From Seohaeicola saemankumensis (GTDB lineage Bacteria; Pseudomonadota; Alphaproteobacteria; Rhodobacterales; Rhodobacteraceae): a DNA stretch of 64,000 nt. Shown here in pieces: positions 58,790-64,000 of the stretch. Within the stretch, counting starts at the first letter, position 1; each line of letters starts with the position of its first letter. Location: positions 1-64,000 of the forward strand of contig NZ_JAIUZI010000013.1 in NCBI RefSeq assembly GCF_020171285.1. The letters are read 5' to 3'. The notes beneath the pieces were generated by a model, which saw only the letters and a program-made list of their open reading frames with translations, did no database searches and was not told where the DNA came from. Both the position numbers and the translations under genes were made by a program.

Positions 58790-60109
58790 TCAATCTTGCA
58801 GCGGCGACCACGACGGATCGGACCCGCCGTCCGGTGTCCGCACAGGCCGCAGGTTTCGCCCGGTGATATCCACCGAATACAGCGTCGAGCGCCCCTGCGC
58901 GCCCTGGCTTTCGCGGGTGAACATGATCACCCGGCCATTGGGCGCCCATGTCGGCCCCTCGTCCAGGAACGACGCGGTCAACAGGCGCTCCTCGCTCCCG
59001 TCCGTGCGCATCACGCCAATGTGAAAGCGTCCCTTGCTCTGCTTGGTAAAGGCGATCAGGTCGCCGCGCGGCGACCAGACCGGCGTGCCATAGCGCCCCT
59101 GCCCGAAACTGATCCGCCGCGCCTCGCCGCCGCCGGCGGGCATGATGTACAGCTGCTGCGTGCCCGAGCGGTCGCTTTCAAACACGATCTGCTGCCCGTC
59201 GGGCGAAAAACTGGGCGCGGTTTCGATCGAGGGCGCGTTGGTCAGACGGGTGCTTTTGCCCGATCTGACGTCCATCGAATAGATGTCCGTGTTGCCGCCC
59301 TGCGCCAGCGAATAGACCACGGTATTGCCATCGGGCGCAAACCGGGGGGCAAAGCTCATGGTGCCGTCCTGGCTCTCCAGAACCCGCCGCTGCACCTTGC
59401 CCACGTCCAGCACATAGATGCGCGGAAACCCGCTTTCATAGCTGGTATACAGCACCCGGTCGCCGGTGGGCGAGAACCGGGGCGCCAACACGATAGAGGT
59501 GCTGTCGGTCAGGTACTGCACGTTGGCGCCATCGTAATCCATGATCGCCAGCCGCTTGCGCCGGTCGTTCTTGGGGCCGCTCTCGGACACGAACACGACA
59601 CGGCTGTCGAAATACCCGCCCTCGCCGGTGATCCGGCTATAGACCGCGTCGGCCACCTTGTGCGCCATCCGCCGCCAGCCGTCGGTCGATCCGGCGAATT
59701 GCAGCCCGTTACCCAACTCGGAGCCGGAAAACACGTCCCACACCCGGAACCGCACCGTCAGCCGGTTGCCCGAGACGCTGACCGCGCCGGTGACCAGCGC
59801 CTGCGCGTTGATCGCCTTCCAGTCGGCGAACTGGATCGGCGCCTCGAAACTGCTGACCTTGCCGATATGGGCGCTGGCGGGGATCTCGCGGAACAGGCCG
59901 GTGCCGGCCAGATCGGCGGCGATCACCCGGCCCAGCTGGCCGCTGACTTCCGAGGCGGCGGAATTGTCGGGCACGAAATCGGGCACCGCAAAGGGCAGCG
60001 GTTCGATCACGCCCTCGGTGATCTCGATCCGCAACGGCCCGGTCTGCGCGCTGGCCACGGATGCGCAGGCGGCGCAAACCGCCAGTATCATCAACAGAAT
60101 CTGCTTCAT
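58790..60109 (-). CDS. tolB: Tol-Pal translocation protein TolB
   Basis: 439 residues with a signal peptide ending ASVASA near residue 22. An N-terminal TolB domain precedes a six-blade beta-propeller with repeated SPDG/F-PDG blades (LAPRFSPTGDRV, FAPRFAPDGNTV, TAPSFSPDGQQI). It is the periplasmic TolA/Pal partner. It overlaps tolA by 4 nt. Confidence 0.96.
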   Translation of the reverse strand: MKQILLMILAVCAACASVASAQTGPLRIEITEGVIEPLPFAVPDFVPDNSAASEVSGQLGRVIAADLAGTGLFREIPASAHIGKVSSFEAPIQFADWKAINAQALVTGAVSVSGNRLTVRFRVWDVFSGSELGNGLQFAGSTDGWRRMAHKVADAVYSRITGEGGYFDSRVVFVSESGPKNDRRKRLAIMDYDGANVQYLTDSTSIVLAPRFSPTGDRVLYTSYESGFPRIYVLDVGKVQRRVLESQDGTMSFAPRFAPDGNTVVYSLAQGGNTDIYSMDVRSGKSTRLTNAPSIETAPSFSPDGQQIVFESDRSGTQQLYIMPAGGGEARRISFGQGRYGTPVWSPRGDLIAFTKQSKGRFHIGVMRTDGSEERLLTASFLDEGPTWAPNGRVIMFTRESQGAQGRSTLYSVDITGRNLRPVRTPDGGSDPSWSPLQD

Positions 60110-61257
60110 CTCACTCGCATCCTCTCAGGATTGAATGTCATCTCAATATCACGCCAGTGGCTATATTTCTCGGCCGGCAGGTCATAGCCCCTGGACCCGC
60201 AGCGGATGATCGCGCGCCGCGCGGCCTCAAAGGCCTGCCGCGCCGCGTCCGCGCTGCCGCCGGAACTGGACAGCATCCGGATGGTTTCGATCCGGGGCGT
60301 GCCGTTCTGCTCCATCGACACCGCGACAACCACCGTTGTCGCCATCGCCTCGGACGACAGCGACCCCACGTTCCAGCAGGCCGATACCGCGACCCGCAGA
60401 TCCTCTTTCTCGCCCGCCGTCATCGGCGGCCCGGTCGGCGCCTGGTCCGCCCCGCCGCCCAGCGCGGCGGCCAGCGCGGCCTCGACCGCGCTCTGGGTCT
60501 CTGCCGGGGCCGGGTCCGGGGTCGGGTCTGGGGTCGGGTCCGTGTTGGGCGCGGCGGCGGTTTCGGTCGGCGTCTCGCGCGGCGGGGCCGGGCGCGCGGC
60601 GGGCCGGGCCGGCGGGCGCGGCGACCGCGTGGGCGCCAGAACGGCGCTCTCTTCCGCGTCCGGCACGATCCGGTCGGTCGCCTCCTCGGGCGCGGTTGCT
60701 TCCTGCACTTCCTGCGGGGTCTCGGCCCCCTCCTCCGGGGCGACCTCGGGCGTGACCTGCGGATCGGGCCGCGCATCGGGCGGCGGCGGCGCGACCGGAT
60801 CCGGCGCGACCCGTTCGACGGGGCGCGGGCGGGGGCGCGGCTGCGGCGGCTGCGGCTGGATCACCGGATCGGGCGCGGGCGGGGTCAGCACCGCGACGGT
60901 ATCGGTCGCCTGCGTGTCCGGCACCGGCTGCTCCGGCACCGGCTCCGGCGTCGGGTCGGCCTCGGGCCGCGCCGCGACATCCGGCGCCACCGGATCCGGG
61001 CGGGTTTCGGGCGGCGTCGGGATCTCGGGCGCCACCGGGGTTTCGGGCGGCTGCTGCGGCGCCGCCGGCTCCACGGGCTCCGTGGCAATCTCGGGCACAC
61101 CGGTCCGCCCGCTCAGCGCCGCAAATTCCTCGGCCGTGATGACAGACACCTCCTGCACCTCGAACGGCAGGGGTTCAGAGCGGAACGCCCCCCCGAGAAA
61201 GGCCGCAGCCAATAGCCCGACATGGGCTATGGCCGAGATTTTGGTGCCAGTCTGCAC
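60106..61257 (-). CDS. tolA: TolA-type energy transducer with proline-rich arm
   Basis: 383 residues from a GTG at 61257. A single anchor (about 7-25) is followed by some 240 residues very rich in Pro, Glu and Ala instead of the long helix of enterobacterial TolA, then the C-terminal domain (AVSACWNVG, ATTVVVAVSMEQNGTPRIETIRM, AARRAIIRCGSRGYDLP) with the two family cysteines. Annotation pipelines may call it energy transducer TonB. The position between tolR and tolB settles TolA. Confidence 0.9.
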   Translation of the reverse strand: MQTGTKISAIAHVGLLAAAFLGGAFRSEPLPFEVQEVSVITAEEFAALSGRTGVPEIATEPVEPAAPQQPPETPVAPEIPTPPETRPDPVAPDVAARPEADPTPEPVPEQPVPDTQATDTVAVLTPPAPDPVIQPQPPQPRPRPRPVERVAPDPVAPPPPDARPDPQVTPEVAPEEGAETPQEVQEATAPEEATDRIVPDAEESAVLAPTRSPRPPARPAARPAPPRETPTETAAAPNTDPTPDPTPDPAPAETQSAVEAALAAALGGGADQAPTGPPMTAGEKEDLRVAVSACWNVGSLSSEAMATTVVVAVSMEQNGTPRIETIRMLSSSGGSADAARQAFEAARRAIIRCGSRGYDLPAEKYSHWRDIEMTFNPERMRVR

Positions 61258-61266
61258 GACCCCGCC

Positions 61267-61740
61267 TCACCCGTCCCCGTCCAGCGTCGGCCCGCCGGTA
61301 TCGGTCACCAGTCCCACGTTCGAGAAACCGCCCGCGTTCAGCGCGCCCATCACCTGCATCACCTCGGCATAGGCAATCGCGCCATCGGCGCGCAGGAACA
61401 CCCGGTCGGTGTCACGTTCCGCCGCGATCGCGCGCAGCTTGGCCACCAGCTCGCCCCGCGCCACCGTGGTGGTCTGGATCTGCACCGTGCCGTCCGCCGT
61501 GATCGTTATGGTCAGCGGCTCCTCCTGATCGCCCGGCAATGCGTTCGCGGCGGTCTTGGGCAGCTCAACCGGCACGCCCACCGTCAAAAGTGGCGCCGCC
61601 ACCATAAAGATGATCAGCAGCACGAGCATCACGTCGACAAACGGCGTAACGTTGATCTCCGACATCGGCCGCGCCTTGCCGCGCCGGTGCCGGCGGCGCC
61701 GTCCGCCGCCCGTCTCCGGGGTCTGAACGCCCGCGCCCAT
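61267..61740 (-). CDS. tolR: Biopolymer transport protein TolR
   Basis: 157 residues. An Arg-rich N-terminal tail (GGGRRRRHRRGKARPM) precedes the single helix INVTPFVDVMLVLLIIFMV, with the proton-path Asp in FVDVML. The periplasmic domain ends with an ADGAIAYAEVMQVMG strand. It couples the proton gradient with TolQ to TolA. It lies 3 nt after tolQ and 9 nt before tolA. Confidence 0.94.
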   Translation of the reverse strand: MGAGVQTPETGGGRRRRHRRGKARPMSEINVTPFVDVMLVLLIIFMVAAPLLTVGVPVELPKTAANALPGDQEEPLTITITADGTVQIQTTTVARGELVAKLRAIAAERDTDRVFLRADGAIAYAEVMQVMGALNAGGFSNVGLVTDTGGPTLDGDG

Positions 61741-61743
61741 GGC

Positions 61744-62439
61744 TCAGCTGTCCAGTTGCCGCGACAGGATGGTCGCGAATTCGTCGGCAAAGGCCTCGTA
61801 GCCCGCGATGATCCGGTCACTGTCGGCGCTCAGCTTGTTATAGAAGATCACCGCCGGAATCGCCGCCAGCAGGCCCAGCCCGGTCGCCAGCAGCGCCTCG
61901 GCGATGCCCGGCGCGACGACGGCCAGGTTGGTGTTCTGCTGCTCGGCGATCTCGATAAAGGCGTTCATGATGCCCCAGACCGTGCCAAAGAGCCCGACAA
62001 ACGGCGCGGTCGACCCCACCGTCGCCAGCACCGGCAGCCCCTTTTGCAGCCGCTCGGCCTCCTTGTTGATCGCCACGTCCATCGACCGGTCGATGCGGGC
62101 CTGCGCCCCGGCGATCAGCCCGCCGTCATTGCGGTGCGACCGCCGCCATTCGACCATCCCGGCGGCAAAGATCTTTTCCGAACTTCCCCCCGGCGTCGCC
62201 CCGATTTCCTCGAACAGCCCGTCCAGCGGCTCTCCCGACCAGAACGACTGGTCAAACGCCGCCGCCTCGCGCCGGGCGGCGCGGTAGCTGATGTGTTTCT
62301 GAATGATGATCGACCATGCCCAGAACGAGGCAAACACCAGCAGCCCCATGACCAGTTTCACGATCAACGTCGCGCGCGCGAAGAGGCCCCACAGGGAGAA
62401 ATCTATCTCCTGCGCCAGCGCCAGAGTTTCTGCTTCCAT
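61744..62439 (-). CDS. tolQ: Tol-Pal proton channel subunit TolQ
   Basis: 231 residues with three membrane helices (about 17-40, 130-152 and 168-190). The conserved block APFVGLFGTVWGIMNAF and VAPGIAEALLATGLGLLAAIPAVIFYN define it. It forms the stator around TolR. It is 94 nt downstream of ybgC, the first tol gene in the operon. Confidence 0.95.
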   Translation of the reverse strand: MEAETLALAQEIDFSLWGLFARATLIVKLVMGLLVFASFWAWSIIIQKHISYRAARREAAAFDQSFWSGEPLDGLFEEIGATPGGSSEKIFAAGMVEWRRSHRNDGGLIAGAQARIDRSMDVAINKEAERLQKGLPVLATVGSTAPFVGLFGTVWGIMNAFIEIAEQQNTNLAVVAPGIAEALLATGLGLLAAIPAVIFYNKLSADSDRIIAGYEAFADEFATILSRQLDS

Positions 62440-62533
62440 CTGCCTGCTCTATGTTTTGGACCGTATTCTTTCGGCCTTGAATGGCTGACAGCCTACCGCA
62501 GTCCGCACGCGATTGCCAATGATACCGCGCGTT

Positions 62534-62929
62534 TCAGGGGGTTTTCCGCAACAATGCGCGAATCTCTGCCGGCAGACGCACCGGTTTGCCCGCCGCGTTC
62601 ATGCACACGGCAGTGACGGTCGCCTTGAAAATCGGCGTGTCGCCGCGCCGGACCAGCTGTGACATGGTCAGCCGCACGCCGCTCAGGTCCACCATCTCCG
62701 TCTCGATGGTCAGCTCGTCCTCGAACTTGGCGGTCGCCAGGTATTCCGCCTCCAGCTTGCGCACCACCCAGACGATGCCGGCCTCGCGCATGGCGTTCTG
62801 GTCATTGCCCAGCCGCCTGACCCAGTCGGACCGGGCCCGTTCGATGTAGCGCAGGTAATTGGCGTGATAGACGATGCCGCCCATATCCGTGTCTTCGTAA
62901 TAGACGCGGACATTATATGTATGTGTCAT
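62534..62929 (-). CDS. ybgC: Tol-Pal associated acyl-CoA thioesterase
   Basis: 131 residues, a 4-hydroxybenzoyl-CoA-thioesterase-type hot-dog protein. The catalytic motif is YYEDTDMGGIVYHANYLRYIERAR, with the Asp in DTD. It is cytoplasmic and cleaves short acyl-CoAs or acyl-ACPs; its link to Tol is by gene position. It overlaps the preceding gene by 4 nt (ATGA). Confidence 0.93.
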   Translation of the reverse strand: MTHTYNVRVYYEDTDMGGIVYHANYLRYIERARSDWVRRLGNDQNAMREAGIVWVVRKLEAEYLATAKFEDELTIETEMVDLSGVRLTMSQLVRRGDTPIFKATVTAVCMNAAGKPVRLPAEIRALLRKTP

Positions 62930-63564
62930 ATCGCAACCCCCAGCCGGGCCGCCAGCCGCAGCGCCGTGGTCGCATCGCGCGACACCGGCGGCAGCACCGG
63001 GTCATAGGCGGCCTTGAGAACCCCCGCGATCTCGGGCCGCAGAATGACCGTTTCCCCGGCAATCGCCAGCGGCGAACGCTCGGCGAATGCCCGCTCGGAC
63101 CACAGCAGCATGATCTGCGCCACCTGCGCCAGCGCCAGCGTCTCGGCCGGCATCTCGGCCAGCGCGCCCTGCATCCGCAGGAACACGAACGCCGCCTTGA
63201 TCGCGCCGGTCTCGTCGAACCGGAACACCCGGTACTGGCTGGCGTCGCCCGCCTCCAGCCGCGCAACCAGCGGCGCCAGGTCCGGCACCAGCCGGTCGAG
63301 GTCCGGCACCGCCAGCAGCTCCGACCATTCGCGGAAAAAGAACATCATGCAGTTGCTGCCGAATTCCGGGTCGGTTTCGGCCAGGTGATGCCCGGCCACC
63401 GCCGCCACCGCCTCGAACGCGCCCTTGACCACGGACAGGGTCTGGTCCTCGACGCCAAACACGATGGGCGCAATCGGGCGCCCCCAGCGGGCAAAGTGGA
63501 AATCGCCGTCCGCGCCGGAAAACAGCGCCAGAACATCGTCGGATGTGAATTCTGCTTGTGTCAT
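62926..63564 (-). CDS. Conserved protein of unknown function upstream of ybgC
   Basis: 212 residues, no signal peptide and no membrane segment. It has a long all-helix/strand mix with NCMMFFFREWSELL and QVAQIMLLWSERAF as its best marked parts. It lies at the head of the ybgC-tol operon and overlaps ybgC by 4 nt, so it is translationally coupled. I cannot assign a family; the position suggests an envelope-related or metabolic role. Confidence 0.78.
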   Translation of the reverse strand: MTQAEFTSDDVLALFSGADGDFHFARWGRPIAPIVFGVEDQTLSVVKGAFEAVAAVAGHHLAETDPEFGSNCMMFFFREWSELLAVPDLDRLVPDLAPLVARLEAGDASQYRVFRFDETGAIKAAFVFLRMQGALAEMPAETLALAQVAQIMLLWSERAFAERSPLAIAGETVILRPEIAGVLKAAYDPVLPPVSRDATTALRLAARLGVAI

Positions 63565-63694
63565 GGCCCCGTCTTATCAAGCCTGCGAAACGGGGGCCAT
63601 CCCGCTCCGTTCGCAGAATACCATTTGACCGGACCATGCCGCACGGCCCAGTATCATCGGCATTTCAGTCAGGTATCAGTGGGAGATGTTTCAA

Positions 63695-64000
63695 ATGCCA
63701 AGTATTCTACAGCTTCAGCGGATGGCCTACCGCGACATTGCCGACACGCTCTTTCTCGGCGGCACCTCGATCACACCGGTGTCCGACAGCGAATTCAGAA
63801 CCCAGCTCGGCACCATCACCATCGTTTTTACCGGCACCGGGTTCGCCTATGACGCCACCAATACCCTGACCGCCGGCACGCTGGACGAATACCGCGTGTA
63901 CTCCGGGCCGGTGGCCGTCGCGAACCAGCTGGTGATCGTGTCGTCCAACTTCGACCTGCTCGATTTTGCCGAGTTGAACGCGGCCTTCGACCTCTTCGAC
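63695..64000 (+). CDS. Start of a gene running off the window (possible exported/RTX-type protein)
   Basis: From ATG 63695 the frame is open to the window end (102 codons, no stop). GGGAG lies 9 nt upstream, better placed than for the in-frame ATG 63686. There is no typical Sec signal peptide. The sequence (MPSILQLQRMAYRDIADTLF, then FTGTGFAYDATNTLTAGTLDEY) recalls the strand-rich N-terminal part of Rhodobacteraceae hemolysin-type calcium-binding proteins, which are exported by type I systems through a C-terminal signal. No GGxGxD repeat is in the visible part, so this is a guess. Confidence 0.55.
   Translation, partial: MPSILQLQRMAYRDIADTLFLGGTSITPVSDSEFRTQLGTITIVFTGTGFAYDATNTLTAGTLDEYRVYSGPVAVANQLVIVSSNFDLLDFAELNAAFDLFD

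Noticed and set aside
1..64000. CRISPR array, prophage or toxin-antitoxin module
   Set aside because: No regularly spaced short repeats, phage structural genes or small toxin/antitoxin pairs were seen on either strand.

Overview
The window reads as a chromosomal segment of a high-GC alphaproteobacterium of the Rhodobacteraceae (Roseobacter group). The support is indirect but consistent: the order ybgC-tolQ-tolR-tolA-tolB-pal-ybgF-tilS-ftsH, an Entner-Doudoroff operon zwf-edd-eda, a ptsP (EI-Ntr)/lysC pair, folD next to fhs, a TRAP carboxylate transporter, and 4-nt ATGA overlaps between operon genes. Nothing in the window names a species.

Region 1 (1-13312) is accessory catabolism. A cut IS5-type element at the left edge has replaced the 5' end of an AraC-family gene. 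Then come two divergent units sharing a 123-bp control region. Leftward run an intradiol ring-cleavage dioxygenase, an IclR regulator, an amidohydrolase and a short MetE-like zinc protein. Rightward run a citryl-CoA-lyase-like protein, a CaiB-type CoA-transferase, a YciI-like protein, a complete TRAP transporter, an NAD(P)H:FMN reductase, a fumarylacetoacetase-family hydrolase and a quinone oxidoreductase. I read this as one pathway for an imported aromatic or heterocyclic acid, with CoA-dependent C-C cleavage instead of the usual maleylacetate or beta-ketoadipate lower route. I cannot match it to a described pathway.

Region 2 (13508-21257) holds a 1618-residue exported TPR-CHAT (caspase-like) protein, then a low-GC tannase/feruloyl esterase gene between two direct repeats, an IS110 transposase remnant and a tRNA-Leu(GAG). 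It looks like a decayed island beside a tRNA.

Region 3 (21429-33529) has a DsbA-like protein, lipB, an AsmA-like protein and a secreted unknown. Next is a divergent sugar-acid cluster: a quinol-monooxygenase-like protein, a metallo-beta-lactamase lactonase, OtnC and an isopropylmalate/tartrate-type dehydrogenase, opposed by a Gfo/Idh/MocA oxidoreductase. Then comes an ExbB-ExbD-ExbD-TonB operon led by an unknown exported protein.

Region 4 (33554-49757) is mostly housekeeping: eda-edd-zwf, ptsP, lysC, a short-chain dehydrogenase, DUF1178, EcsC, a GNAT, a flavin reductase, the Lhr-type helicase/PdeM repair pair, a LytTR membrane regulator and a PaaI-type thioesterase. The 865-bp gap upstream of zwf carries a perfect LacI-type palindrome and five near-consensus DnaA boxes next to an AT-rich patch.

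Region 5 (49765-64000) has folD and fhs, a MOSC protein, a SAM methyltransferase, then ftsH, tilS and the tol-pal operon. It ends in the first 102 codons of a gene that runs off the window.
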